This document shows, in pieces, positions 1 to 11,494 of a stretch of 64,000 nt of DNA; position 1 is the first letter of the stretch, and each line of letters begins with the position of its first letter. The position numbers and the translations under genes were made by a program. The notes under the pieces are model-generated. The model saw nothing but the letters and a program-made list of their open reading frames with translations. It made no database searches and was not told the DNA's origin. The DNA lies in NCBI GenBank assembly GCA_959347315.1, contig OY365822.1, positions 9,514,149 through 9,578,148 of the forward strand, written 5' to 3'. Source of the DNA: Bimastos eiseni. Lineage: Eukaryota; Annelida; Clitellata; Crassiclitellata; Lumbricidae.

Positions 1-480
1 TTTTAACTAATATCTATGTCCTTATTCCTGTTTTTAACTAATATATATGTCCTTATTCCTGTTTTTAACTAATATATATGTCCTTATTCCTGTTTCAATT
101 AATATCTATGTCCTTATTGCTGTTTTTATAAGGACATACACATTGGTTGAAACAGGAATAAGGACATATGAATTAGTTAAAAACAGGAATAAGGACATCC
201 GTTAGTTAAAAACAGGAATAAGGACATAGATATTAGTTGAAACAAGAATAAGGACATACACATTAGTTGAAACAGGAATAAGGACATAGATATTAGTTAA
301 AAACAGGAATAAGGACATACACATTAGTTGAAACAGGAATAAGGACATATATATTAGTTAAAAACAGGAATAAGGACATATATATTAGTTAAAAACAGGA
401 ATAAGGACATAGACATTAGTTGAAACAGGAATAAGGACATAGATATTAGTTAAAAACATTAATAAGGATATAGACATTAG
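1..480. repeat. 31-bp tandem repeat with an internal orientation switch
   Basis: About 15 copies of a 31-bp unit containing ttaactaatatatatgtcc. Copies at 1-127 read in one orientation and those from about 131 to 475 read as the reverse complement, so the array is palindromic about position 128-132. It begins at or before the window edge. It lies in or downstream of the TRAFD1-like gene. Confidence 0.9.
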
Positions 481-1018
481 CATAGCAGGCACCTGAATTG
501 CAGCTTACATGATACTTGACACTTTGATAATAATAGCAAATTTGCTAAGCAGTTATCGGTCGCAATGTCTTCCCAATATCAGTTACTACACAGAACAGTT
601 TGTGGCATCATTATGATAACGCATCAGCTCCGCACTGTTCTTTTCACCGTGCTAGTGCTGGGAGCGCTCCTGTGGTGACTTTAATAAATTTTTACTTATT
701 TCTTGTACTACAGAAATATTATTAGGGGGTTGCCGGCCTAAAAAAATGTTGAGAACTGCAGCCTTAGAGGAATATTAACTGATCTGCTAACTCTACCTTT
801 TTCTTAAACAGATGATAAACTGACTGGTACCCAACATGGTGTGTAATCTGAAATTGATATCTAGTCATAAAACTCATAACACGATGCCTTACAACTGTCC
901 TAATAAATTCATCATGCCTTAATGTGCATACAAAATTCTTACCTTCATTACTACTTATGAGGAAATAACAATGGCTTTTTTGCAGTTTTCAATAAGTCAT
1001 TAAAAATTAATCACATAC
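481..1018. other. No gene seen
   Basis: Unique-looking AT-rich sequence between the 31-bp array and TRAFD1-like exon 5. I see no exon that fits the required phase-2 entry. Confidence 0.5.
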
Positions 1019-1122
1019 CTCTTTGCTGGCTGAGGCTCAACAACATGATCGCTCAAGAGGTTTGAACCATAGTCATGCTTCACTTGAAAGTCCGGTTCAT
1101 CAAACTGTGAACTGCAAATAAC
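1019..1122 (-). CDS. TRAFD1: TRAFD1-like exon 5 (last one inside the window)
   Basis: 104 nt from a TTTTTGACAG acceptor to an AAGAG|GTATGT donor, open in the phase set by exon 4. It starts V-I-C-S-S and so supplies the Cys that follows the HQ of the CEFC finger; it is otherwise acidic. It ends in phase 2, so coding continues beyond position 1. Confidence 0.62.
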
Positions 1123-4100
1123 CTGTCAAAAACAAATTAGAAAATAAGAAAATGAACCGACCAATCAGTCACCTAATAAATGCTTACTGGCATGGCCAGA
1201 CATCTGGCTTAAAGGACAACCCCTCTGACAAGATGCAGCATTCGTGAATAAGCTGGTGCTCTCTGCAGGTCTGAACTTAGCTTTATACAATACAAGGGTA
1301 CTTTGACATCGCCCTGCTTCTAAAGTTCAGAAGTGCACACCAAAAACACATGAACGACGCTGAGCGATCGTTAGTGAAACACTTGCTAGAGGTCTCTACA
1401 CAGTAATTGACCATCTGAATGGAGGCTCCTCGAACCCTAACTCTTTGTGTCAAAGATGAAGCACTATAACAGATCGGCCACCATGCCCCAAGATTTAGAT
1501 CAGCACTACAGAATTATGGAGTTTACAATTAGAAGACTATTCGGAGACATATTTATAATCCAAATATATCATCTGGACTTCTAAGCCGCTCAAACAACAA
1601 AGTCGTGGAATCAACTTATTCACAAGGGCTCAGACAAAATAAATTTACGAGCAACGTAAGTGGGATCGGTTTATCTACTGCACTAAATCACAGCAACTAA
1701 ATGAGTTGACCTAATGTTCTTTCAAGCAGGCAGCCTAGTTCTCTTTCGTTTATGACTTAATTGGAGGCAACCATATATATCATTGTCAACTTCTACATTT
1801 TTAATTAGCAATGGATAGAACAATCATTCAGCCCTACACATGTAATTAGCACATGACAAACTTTCCATTAAGGCATTAACTTTTCAAAAATCAACAGCTT
1901 ACTAACACTTAGTCAATAGTGGCCACATACATGCATACATACCTACATACTTACTTACATGCATACACAGACGCCTGACATGTTTCCTCAGATATGATAC
2001 ATATCTTTAAATGAACATACATACATACAAACATACTCCCACAGATGTTACTGTGCACATATTCAGCATACACAAAAACATCATACTAAAGAGCAAGCAA
2101 GCCCCTTGCTCGATCAACATATGCAGAGGAAATTGAGGGATAAGGCATGTTGCCAGTGCAAAATGCACACAGCATTCATTCATTCATTACAGAGATTTAT
2201 ATAGCGCCCCTTCAAGGCTACTACTCAGGAGCGCTCCCGACTCAAGCACGTTTAAAAAGAACAGTTTTAAGGCAAGTATAAAATGAGTCTGAGTGGACCC
2301 TTGGCGACAACCGCAACGCCAACGGGAGCATGTTCCAGAGCGAGGGACTAACCACAGCATTAGCACAAGCAGACAAATATTTGGCAGAAATTCCTTCTGG
2401 TTTTCTTAAGGTCAGACTGAGGTCAGCTGGGTAAGCTAATTCCTTGACACGTGTTCAATCAAATAACTTCTATTGAGCCGGTGACGGCATTCGAGGCCAT
2501 AGAAAGAAAATTGGAATCGACACGCAGATGATCAGCTAAACACAACCAGATCAGCTTTCACACAGAGTTGTAAGTCTAAAGAATCTGCATTACAACATTC
2601 ATTCATTCATTTCGATAATTTATATAGCGCCTCTTCAACGGCCATGGCCAAAAAGAAATGACTTTAGCAGCTTACAAAAGCTACCTTTTGTAAGCTGCTA
2701 AAGTCATTTCTTTTAGAAGGTCATTGTAAGGGAGAAGACGGAGTGCAACCGGGAGCCCATTTCAGGTGTTTCGACCAACCATTGGGAAAACTAGACGCAG
2801 CATTAGCGACGAGCGTGCTCTAGACACCAGAAGCTCGCCTTTAGCAGAAGAGCGCAGAGCTCTACGCAAAAGGAGTTCAGACACCGAACGACACAGTTCA
2901 GTCAACATAGGCATCATGTGTTTCAATTCAACTTAAATTAGTCCATTGAGATGTTTAGTTCATACATAAACACGACAAAGGGAAAGCTGTGGTGAATTCA
3001 TGTTTGTAAAATGTGTCAGCATCCTGAGTTAACATCATATGTTTATGTTATGTGGTTACATAGAGGCAAATCTTAGCCTCATAAAACAATTCAGTCTATT
3101 AATATATAGACAATATTATGCATGTATGTATGTTTATTCTTGAATTTGACCGCCCTTCTTCCAGCATTTTTTGCTCAGAAGTGCAAGCAGCACAATTGCA
3201 GTTGTACTGCAGAGCAATTGTGCACAAACGACTTGCTCAAGGTCCCTACACAGCGACGCTTCGGACAAGGGTTGAACTCGCTCACTCACCGCTCTAACCA
3301 AAAAATCGGCCACCATGCCACATAATGTTGGCATAAGAACCCAAAAACTTATGAGAAATAAACCTAGAGTTCACACACCACTGTAACTACAAGAGAGAAA
3401 CATTTGTACAGTGGTGCCTAAGAACAACTCATTGGTTGTGCATTTAACACATGCATGTAGGCATGAGAACACGTGCACCAATGGGAAACAGACCTGGTGT
3501 TGAAAGATCTCATCGCTTGGAAACGTTTCATCACAGAACTCGCATGGAAGGAGACTAACATCTGTAGATAACAGTTGAAATTACATAAAAACACTTATTA
3601 AAATAATGTAATTGTTCATTATACCTAAAAACATTTATTCATCTTGGTAAAATTCATATTATACCTAACAAGCAGTGTTCATCCCCAACAATGACCAATT
3701 GGTAAACTACTACATGGATACCTGTTTATAATATTGAGGATACATTCTACGACGAGCTACATTGGTTTCCAAGTCACTTTTAGTACATGCTCTCACCATT
3801 AAACTATCCAAAAGTAAAATTTTCCTTAATCTTGGCAACTCACAACATAACAGCAATCATGACCCTTTGAACTTCATAAATATTTATAAAACATTTATGC
3901 AACTAAATCTGAATTCTGGCACAAAAATGTGCTGCCAAAAATAAATGTAATGAATACAAAGAAATGAAATGGGACATGATAGCCAATTGGTGAGGGCTCA
4001 CTTTCACTGACAAGTACGGCTCAAGCCTCCACGAGGTAATTACTGTGGATTGACATTTAGCAAGTCGTTCACTCAGATGTATAATGTGCTAGGCGCCTTG

Positions 4101-7100
4101 CATGTCTATCGACAGTTAAATTCAACCCCAGCAATAACCTTTCATCATATGTTCATACAACACTTGTAATCATACTGCGGTTTCTCAGTTTGAAATTTAA
4201 AAACTTATGATTTATAATAATAACTCACAACTGCTCCAAACCTCAAATTCAGATTGCCTTTGCATGTTTGTGTAATGAAGCAATACAATAATAAAAGCAA
4301 CGCACATTGTAAACTAAACTAAAGAAGTAGTTACTTCAGTAACTACTTCTCCTCCCTATCTGTTTTAAACCCATACAATGTACGAACCTCCGCCAACTAC
4401 AGACCTGTATTTTGTAGAATCAATACACGAATGTTTTCAATTAGATACTTTGGCCCAAAAGCTTGGAACAGCCTACCAGAGGAGATACGCTCCAAAAAAA
4501 GTTTCCATACACTTAAAAAAAGAATACGCGAATATTTGGTTATCTGATAATTTCCGGTCATGTGTACACTTATATGCTCAAACTTATCGTTGTTATCGTC
4601 ATCAAGCACTTAGTTAACTAGGTAAGAATTTTTTTTCTTCTTCATGTTTCATCTACATACCAGCTGCCATGATTACTAATAACATTAGGGTGACCCGACT
4701 ACGGGACTTGTGTCCTTTTTGGGTTTTTTTCCTTATTGGCTCCATTTCTGAATAATTTGATTTGAATTATGTCTGTTTTGCTTTACTTGTTGGATCAATA
4801 AAAAAACAGTTGTTAATGTTAATGTTAAACCAAGTAAAATCCAATAGCTCAACTAAGAAGCTCACCTTGTGGTAGTAAGTTTGAGTGATCATCCCTGGAC
4901 ACCTTTGAATCTTTTGTAGCATTCAATTTCTTTGCTTGGGCAAACTTTAAAAAATCTTCGCACAGCTTGTCTTCCCTGGCCTGCCTTTCGCGTTGCAATC
5001 TATCGACATCGGGTCGGCTCGGACGGGCTTCACCATTCCTACGTGCCAAAAATCCATTGTGAGCCAGACCCATACCCAGTGCCTGATTTAGCTCATAACC
5101 TGAAAAATCATGCACGAGTCTTTCCCGTCGGCTTCGATCAACGTCGCTGCGTTGAACTTCGTTTGCAAACGAACGATAGTCACTCCAATGATCTGGATGA
5201 TCAAAGTAGGAATAATCCGGTGGGGCAAATGGATCGGCATCCACCTTTTGCGGTTGGTCGATCCGCTCTGGCAGACGGCAGCTTGAGTCTTCGTGTTTCA
5301 TTCGATCCTTATACATTATGTACTGCAGACACTTGGTGCAGAGTTCCGTGCGCGTGCCACAGTACGACTCATGCTTGCCTAGTTCATCGGCTGGGACAGA
5401 GAGCTCGCAGAAGGCACACACCTGGCAGCGCTTCGAACATAAAGAACCCTGAAGCATAGATCAGACTATCTATACAAACAGCAGAAACAATACAGCAATC
5501 AGTTCTAGTATTTATACATCAGACAATGTCAATGCACTCCAAGGCAGTTATCGATATGACGAAAGACGTCATATCGATAACGGTTACAAATACTGTAACC
5601 ATATGCAGGTCCATCAGCAGAAATTCTGGGCCCCAAGGCAGAGAAATGCTGGGAAAATAGGCAGAAATTCTGGGAACCTAGGCAGAGAAATTCTGGGAAT
5701 CTATGCAGAAATTCTGGGCCCTTAGGCAGAGAACACTTCGGGGAACCTAGGCAGAAAGTCTGGGCCCATGGCAGAGAAATTCTTGGAACCTAGGCAAAAA
5801 TTCTGGGCCCATACATAGACAGAGAAATTCAGGGAATCTAGACAGAAATTCTGACCCACTAAGCAGAAAGTATTTATGGGAACCTAGGCAGAAATTCTGG
5901 GTCCCTTTGCAGAGAAATTCTTGGAAACTAAGCAGAAATTCTGTGCCCTAAGGCACTGCTCAGTAATTGGCTTCTAGTAGGTCAAAAATCTGCATTCCTT
6001 TTGGACAATTGATCTGCAACTTCAGTCCCTAGAATTTATTTGCTAGTGGCAAAGAGGCAATAGTTTATTAAACAACTACTCGTTCAACCCAAAGACCATG
6101 TCTTAGTAACATTTGTTACAGATTACATCGACACTATGAAGTGTGGAGATGTTTCATGCTGGCATGAAGATCGACACCAGATGACTTGGCCTTCAACTCC
6201 CTAGGAGTGACTGCCAAATGAGCAGTAAGACAGAAGGGCAACTTATGGGCTGCCATACAGTTATATTTGACTGAGGGCTGTTAAACTTGCATCATCCTAC
6301 TACTATGTCATATAATCTTACTGCTTACTTGTCAATTTGAATTAATAAATGAATATTATTCTTATTACATCACCTCCATTTAGTGACCTCATCAGAATGT
6401 GGAAACCTTTACCTTACACTCATTTACAGCACCATTCGCAATTTACAAAAGCATTGCTTTGAAAATCCAACCAACACCATCACCTGATGAAAGCTTCGCT
6501 TCAAACACCAGAAATACAACCGTCTGTGACTTACCTTATGATCATCCAGACGACTTCGCTCAACCAGACACGAGCACAGCTCACAGTTGACCAGAGCATG
6601 ATATTCCTCGATGTGCTCTTCCAAGCTCGACTTTGGAACTGGTTCATTGCACTTGGAACAAAGGACGATGTTCTTACGGCAGTGGATGTCGTGCATGACG
6701 AAGTTTCCCTCAGCAACATCTCTCTTACTGCACAGCAAATAGCAGAAACGTAAATACGTAAAGTTTTGCACCGCGTATTCACCATGCAGCTGGATAATCA
6801 TATTTAGCCAAAACAGTCCACAGAAAAAAACCATCTTGTGATTGAAATGCTAACAATATATTCAGCTGTGTAACTGAACTCTGTAAACAGGAACTGAGAC
6901 TTAGGAGAGATGGGACGGGACTGTCCCCACTAAGATTGGAGGGGCAATTTCATTTAAAAGGTGTGGGGGACATCCAATGAGAGGGGTAAGAAGTGTGAAG
7001 GACAAACGTATAACGTGACCCCTTTTTGTAAAAGGTGAGGGGGACTGGTCCCCTTGAACTCTGCGGGATTGCCGCCCATGGGAAATGGAGCTCCTTAAAT

Positions 7101-10100
7101 CCATGACTTTCCACTGTTCATAAATATTTCATGAATATCAACAACGATTTCCACTCTTCCACTTCTGGTGTGTCCGTGTATGGGAAGTGACATGTTACTC
7201 AAACTGATCCCAAAATTATTTTCTTCTACCTGCCACAACTTAATATTTTCAAACTGTCTCCTAAACCCAGGACCAAGTCTCTGCACAGTTAAGCCAAATC
7301 CACTATTCATCTTAAGAATGTAAACACATAAAATCAATCAGACACAGTCCCAAAAAGATCATCTTAAGAGCATCTTAATACTAAGATTCACTTTCAAGTT
7401 CAAATCAACAGATACATTCCCAAAAGGTCATCTCAAGTTCATTTTAATACTAAGTATTACTTTTCAAGCTCAAATCAATGGATACAGTCCCAAAAAGGTC
7501 ATCTCAAGTTCATTTTAATACTAAGTATTACTTAACAAGCTCAAATCAACAATAACAGTCCCAAACAGTCATCTTAAGTACATTTTAATATTAAGAATCA
7601 CTTTCAAGCTCAAATCAACAGATATAGCTCAAAAAAGGCCGCCTCAAATCTATTTTAATACTAAGATTCATTTTTCAAGCTCAAATCAACAATAACAGTC
7701 CTAAAAAGATATCTAAGTGCATTTTAATATTAAGATTAAAGGCCATCTCAAGTGCATTTTTAATACTAAGTATTATTTTTGAAGCTCAAATCAACAAATA
7801 CAGTCCCAAAAAGGCCCTTTTCACTGTAATTTAATACTAAGTATCACTTTTCAAGCTCAAATCAATGGATACAGTCCCAAAAAGGCTATCTCAAGTCTAT
7901 TTTAATAATAAGATTCACTTTCAAGCTCAAATCAACAATAACAGTCCCAAAAAGGCCATTGTAACTATATTTTAATACTAAGATTCACTTTCAAGGCTCA
8001 AACCAACAGATACAGTCCCAAAAAGGTCATCTCAAGTTCATTTTAATACTAAGTATTACTTAACAAGCTCAAATCAACAATAACAGTCCCAAAAAGTCAT
8101 CTTAAGTACATTTTAATATTAAGAATCACTTTCAAGCTCAAATCAACAGATATAGCTCAAAAAAGGCCGTCTCAAATCTATTTTAATACTAAGATTCATT
8201 TTTCAAGCTCAAATCAACAATAACAGTCCTAAAAAGATATCTAAGTGCATTTTAATATTAAGATTAAAGGCCATCTCAAGTGCATTTTTAATACTAAGTA
8301 TTATTTTTGAAGCTCAAATCAATGGATACAGTCCCAAAAAGGCTATCTCAAGTCTATTTTAATAATAAGATTCACTTTCAAGCTCAAATCAACAATAACA
8401 GTCCCAAAAAGGCCATTGTAACTATATTTTAATACTAAGATTCACTTTCAAGGCTCAAACCAACAGATACAGTCCCAAAAAGGTCATCTCAAGTTCATTT
8501 TAATACTAAGTATTACTTAACAAGCTCAAATCAACAATAACAGTCCCAAAAAGTCATCTTAAGTACATTTTAATATTAAGAATCACTTTCAAGCTCAAAT
8601 CAACAGATATAGCTCAAAAAAGGCCGCCTCAAATCTATTTTAATACTAAGATTCATTTTTCAAGCTCAAATCAACAATAACAGTCCTAAAAAGATATCTA
8701 AGTGCATTTTAATATTAAGATTAAAGGCCATCTCAAGTGCATTTTTAATACTAAGTATTATTTTTGAAGCTCAAATCAACAAATACAGTCCCAAAAAGGC
8801 CCTTTTCACTGTAATTTAATACTAAGTATCACTTTTCAAGCTCAAATCAATGGATACAGTCCCAAAAAGGCTATCTCAAGTCTATTTTAATAATAAGATT
8901 CACTTTCAAGCTCAAATCAACAATAACAGTCCCAAAAAGGCCATTGTAACTATATTTTAATACTAAGATTCACTTTCAAGGCTCAAACCAACAGATACAG
9001 TCCCAAAAAGGTCATCTCAAGTTCATTTTAATACTAAGTATTACTTAACAAGCTCAAATCAACAATAACAGTCCCAAAACGTCATCTTAAGTACATTTTA
9101 ATATTAAGAATCACTTTCAAGCTCAAATCAACAGATATAGCTCAAAAAAGGCCGTCTCAAATCTATTTTAATACTAAGATTCATTTTTCAAGCTCAAATC
9201 AACAATAACAGTCCTAAAAAGATATCTAAGTGCATTTTAATATTAAGATTCACTTTTCAAGTTCAAATCAACAGATACAGTCCCAAAAAGGCCCTTTTAA
9301 CTGTAGTTTAATACTAAGATTCACTTTTCAAGCTCAAATCAACAGATACAATCCCAAAAAGGCCATTTTAACTGTATTTTAATGTTAAGATTCACTTTTC
9401 AAGCTCAAACCAACAGATACAGCCCCCAAAAGGCCATTTTAAATGTATTTTAATACTAAGATTTAAGATTCACTTTTCAAGCTCAAACCAATGGATACAG
9501 TCCCAAAAAGGCCATCTCAAGTCCATTTTAATACTAAGTATTATTTTTGAAGCTCAAATCAACAGATACAGTCCCAAAAAGGCCCTTTTAACTGTATTTT
9601 AATACTAAGATTCACTTTTCAAGCTCAAACCAATAGATACAGCCCCCAAAAGGCCATTTTTAACCATTATTTTAATACTAAGATTCACTTTTCAAGCTCA
9701 TATCAACAGATACAGTCCCAAAAAGGCCATCTTAAGTGCATGTTAATAATAAATATTACTTTCAGGCTCAAATTTATTTATTTATTTCCGAAATTCGATA
9801 CCGCCCTTCTTCCAACATTTTTTGCTCAGAAGTGCATACACATGCCTCGACGGCACAATTGCAGTCGTACTGCAGAGCAATTGTGTGCGAAGGACTTGCT
9901 CAAGGTCCCCACACAGTGACTCCTCTGACAAGGGTCAAACCCGCTCGGTCAGCGCACACCGAACGTTACTTGCTGACCACTCTAACCGAACGTCCACTGT
10001 ACCACAGTTGCAAAATCAACAGATACTGTCCAAAAAGGCCACGTAAGTGAATTTTAATACTAAGTATTACTTTTCATGCTCAAATCAACAGATATAGTCC

Positions 10101-11494
10101 CAAAAAGACCATCTTAAGTGCATTTTAATACTAAAAATCCATTTTCAAGCACAAATCAACAGATATAGTCCCAAAAAGACCATCTTAAGTGCATTTTAAT
10201 ACTAAAAATCCATTTTCAAGCACAAATCAACAGATATAGTCCCAAAAAGGTCTCTGTATGTGCATTTTAATAGTAAAAATCACTTTTCAAGCTGAGATCA
10301 ATGGATACAGTCCCAAAAAGGCCATCTTAACCCTTTGACTCCCAGCATTAGTTTACATAAATGGCATCAAATCCATTGATTTTCATATGCTTTTGCTCAG
10401 TCATAGAATGTATCAGAAAACAAAGAAACTTATTGTTTGGGCTGATACTTGGCATGGAATTCAGTCAAGCATGCGACTGGGCATTTACGTTACATTCACT
10501 CTGGCAAACCATGTTTTGTTTCTTTGCATCTCTCTGGCTTCCTGTATGGTCCAGCGGAACACATTTCACATTGACCTGGACGAATTCCATGAGCGTGCAT
10601 ATCATATCCACTTCAACTCAAGGACATATCATTGATCTTGCCCTTCTCTTTTTCATATCTGTTCGTTTCTTGAACCAATATTCTCCAAATGGATGAGCAC
10701 AGGAAGGAGCTGATCAAGGTGTGGTGATGCTGTGGAATCAAGTGGAAGCACAACAGTGGGTTCTGCATCCAAACTGCCTTAGTAGACTTGTAAAAAGGAA
10801 GGTAGTTGCCATTCATGGACACTAAAGGTGTCATCATCACCGTCAAAATTTAATAGATCACTGCCTTCTGCAGTGTAACCACTCAATTATTCACAACTTC
10901 ATTTATCATCTCAGTCGTTTTGACCAACACCAGAGCTGTCAGCGTAATTGTTATCTATGTTATTGCTTCTGTTACCATCCTCCAGTAGGCCATGCAAAAG
11001 CATTAACACACAAATGGTATGTGTACAACGTGCTGCACGTTCCATAAAACTTACATCCGTCAAGTCGTAATCAATTCCACGATTTTTCTGCTAAAACGTA
11101 TACTGATGAAAATAGTCCACCAGAAAATTTACAACGAAATTTCACATCAGTTTTCTAGTATAAACAGAAGTATAACAGCCAAAACTTCCCGTCAAACGAA
11201 GACCCGAATTTAAGCCCATATGTACCTAACACAGGCTGCTAAATTTGATATGGCGGGGATGCATGGCGGGTATACCCGCGCTCAGAACATAAAGGCTACC
11301 TGAAACCGCGGCTTCACCCATGGTCGCGAGTCAACGGGTTAACATACAATTATAACAGTTCACCACACTGATTTAGATTCCTTGCTGTGCCAACAGATTT
11401 ATAACGTACAATTTTTAATGAAATGTAAAGTAAAACAAGGCTCAATAGTTTACCAGTTACTGCAGTGCCTTGTAGCTACATGTTGATCCTCCAT
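1019..11494 (-). CDS. TRAFD1: TRAFD1-like TRAF-type zinc-finger protein (5' and middle exons; 3' end outside window)
   Basis: Five exons join in frame on the minus strand: 11494-11454, 6727-6535, 5448-4866, 3561-3494 and 1122-1019, about 329 codons. The next exon must lie left of the window because the last one ends in phase 2 at a GT donor. The protein starts M-E-D-Q-H and has a Cys-x2-Cys pair split across intron 1. A run of Cys/His fingers follows, with the landmarks HDIHC, LCSKCNEPVPK and CGTRTELC, then an Arg/Asp-rich linker and a further LPCEFCDETFP finger. Order and spacing match vertebrate TRAFD1 (FLN29), a cytosolic feedback regulator of TLR/TRAF6 signalling. XAF1 shares the N-terminal fingers but I do not recall the late CEFC finger there. 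Function in this species is inferred by homology. It is divergent from the antiporter gene at 17662. Confidence 0.85.
1303..1494 (-). mobile_element. Divergent tRNA-derived SINE
   Basis: Minus-oriented copy of the window's SINE family. The 3' body (TTCAGAAGTGCAC on the plus strand) comes first, then a decayed B box near ctcgaaccc and an A-box-like head at agatcggccaccatgccc. Confidence 0.6.
2170..2445 (-). mobile_element. CR1-like LINE 3' end
   Basis: The minus strand encodes a decayed reverse-transcriptase C-terminus (PSLWNMLPLALRLSPRV..., then L-K-T-V-L-F-K-R). A short 3' UTR follows, ending in GGGGCGCTATATAAATC and a (TGAA)n tail. This explains the many tatatagcgcc motifs in the window: they are LINE 3' ends, not genes. 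Confidence 0.7.
2590..2935 (-). mobile_element. CR1-like LINE 3' end with internal foldback
   Basis: A second minus-strand LINE end with the same tail (atttatatagcgcctcttcaa). The decayed reverse-transcriptase C-terminus reads GLPVALRLLP. A perfect 30-bp palindrome interrupts it at 2651-2714. Confidence 0.65.
2651..2714. repeat. Perfect inverted repeat, 30-bp arms, 4-nt loop
   Basis: Arm 2651-2680 (aaaagaaatgactttagcag...) is exactly complementary to 2685-2714; the loop is ctac. No mismatch is seen. Confidence 0.95.
3141..3322 (-). mobile_element. tRNA-derived SINE
   Basis: Near full-length minus-strand copy. The head is tggcatggtggccgat (A-box-like), the B box is GAGTTCAACCC, and the conserved 3' body ends at the gcgg-tcaaattca junction. 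It lies in a TRAFD1-like intron. Confidence 0.8.
3494..3561 (-). CDS. TRAFD1: TRAFD1-like exon 4, CEFC finger
   Basis: 68 nt between a CTACAG acceptor and a CAG|GTCTGT donor. It encodes VSLLPCEFCDETFPSDEIFQ-HQ, matching the late LPCEFCEE finger of vertebrate TRAFD1. Phases agree with both neighbours. Confidence 0.78.
4376..4828 (+). mobile_element. LINE 3' end (reverse-transcriptase C-terminus plus UTR)
   Basis: From about 4376 the plus strand reads YNVRTSANYRPVF..., then FSIRYFGPKAWNSLPEEIR and a stop at 4588-4590. This is the C-terminal signature of CR1/L2-type non-LTR ORF2. About 230 bp of 3' UTR ends in (TGTTAA)n, typical of self-priming tails. It sits antisense in TRAFD1-like intron 3. 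Confidence 0.82.
4866..5448 (-). CDS. TRAFD1: TRAFD1-like exon 3, fingers and charged linker
   Basis: 583 nt, entering in phase 0 and leaving in phase 1 at CAAG|GTGAGC. The first third holds C-x2-C...H...C fingers (CQVCAFCE, HESYCGTRTELCTKC). The rest is an Arg/Glu/Asp-rich, probably disordered linker. The last base G joins AT of the next exon to give Asp before VSLLPCEFC, as in the family. Confidence 0.85.
5547..5581. repeat. Perfect 15-bp hairpin
   Basis: gttatcgatatgacg, loop aaaga, cgtcatatcgataac. A second small hairpin (ggttac/gtaacc) follows at 5583-5600. Intronic. Confidence 0.9.
5600..5960. repeat. About 20-bp minisatellite
   Basis: Some 16 degenerate copies of a unit of the form aggcagaaattctgggcccc, alternating with a form carrying gcagagaaattctgggaa. 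Lies in the intron between TRAFD1-like exons 2 and 3. Confidence 0.88.
6535..6727 (-). CDS. TRAFD1: TRAFD1-like exon 2, N-terminal zinc fingers
   Basis: The exon runs from a CAG acceptor after TTTGCTGTG to an AAG|GTAAGT donor: 193 nt, one base plus 64 codons. It encodes KRDVAEGNFVMHDIHCRKN and two further Cys/His clusters (CSKC...H...H, CELC...H). These align with the first two TRAF-type fingers of TRAFD1. The strongest family landmark is the Asn-Phe-x3-His-x2-His-Cys segment. Confidence 0.85.
7340..10326. repeat. Satellite array with higher-order repeats
   Basis: Roughly 40 head-to-tail monomers of about 65-75 bp share aagctcaaatcaacagatac, agtcccaaaaaggcc and ttttaatactaagattcac. A marker variant (aacagatatagctcaaaa) recurs at about 7617, 8144, 8603 and 9129. 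The spacings of 527, 459 and 526 bp show a multimeric unit that alternates with and without one monomer. The array fills most of TRAFD1-like intron 1. A SINE interrupts it at 9783-10008. Confidence 0.93.
9783..10008 (-). mobile_element. tRNA-derived SINE inside the satellite
   Basis: Minus-strand copy with the gaaattcgataccgcccttcttcc end, tgctcagaagtgc body and a B-box remnant (gggtcaaacccgc). The satellite resumes immediately afterwards, so the insertion postdates the array. Confidence 0.8.
10331..11338 (-). mobile_element. piggyBac-like transposon relic
   Basis: Flanked by TTAA at 10327-10330 and 11339-11342. The ends are inverted repeats: CCCTTTGACTCCCAGC at the left, and gagtcaacggg at the right, which is CCCGTTGACTC in reverse. 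On the minus strand near 10613-10720 an ILVQETNRYEKEKGK segment resembles the N-terminal ETNRYA block of the piggyBac transposase family (DDE_Tnp_1_7), followed by frame breaks. No catalytic region is present, so it is a defective copy. Confidence 0.72.
11454..11494 (-). CDS. TRAFD1: TRAFD1-like coding exon 1
   Basis: This 41-nt exon starts ATG GAG GAT CAA and ends after TGCAGTAACTG at a GTAAAC donor. It encodes MEDQHVATRHCSN plus two bases of a Cys codon. The phase (2) matches the first base of the next exon at 6727, restoring Cys-x2-Cys-Lys as in TRAFD1. It is too short to call on its own; the phase and motif fit support it. Confidence 0.72.

Noticed and set aside
1..480. CRISPR array
   Set aside because: 31-bp units are contiguous with no unique spacers, switch strand, and lie in a eukaryotic genome.
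4378..4617. 79-codon plus-strand frame as a small gene
   Set aside because: The real signal is in another frame (FSIRYFGPKAWNSLPEEIR), a LINE ORF2 end.
7340..10326. CRISPR or coding tandem repeat
   Set aside because: No spacer structure and no sustained frame; it is satellite DNA in an intron.
10361..10696. 111-codon plus-strand frame as a membrane protein gene
   Set aside because: Lies entirely inside the piggyBac-like relic; the minus strand carries the transposase-like segment.
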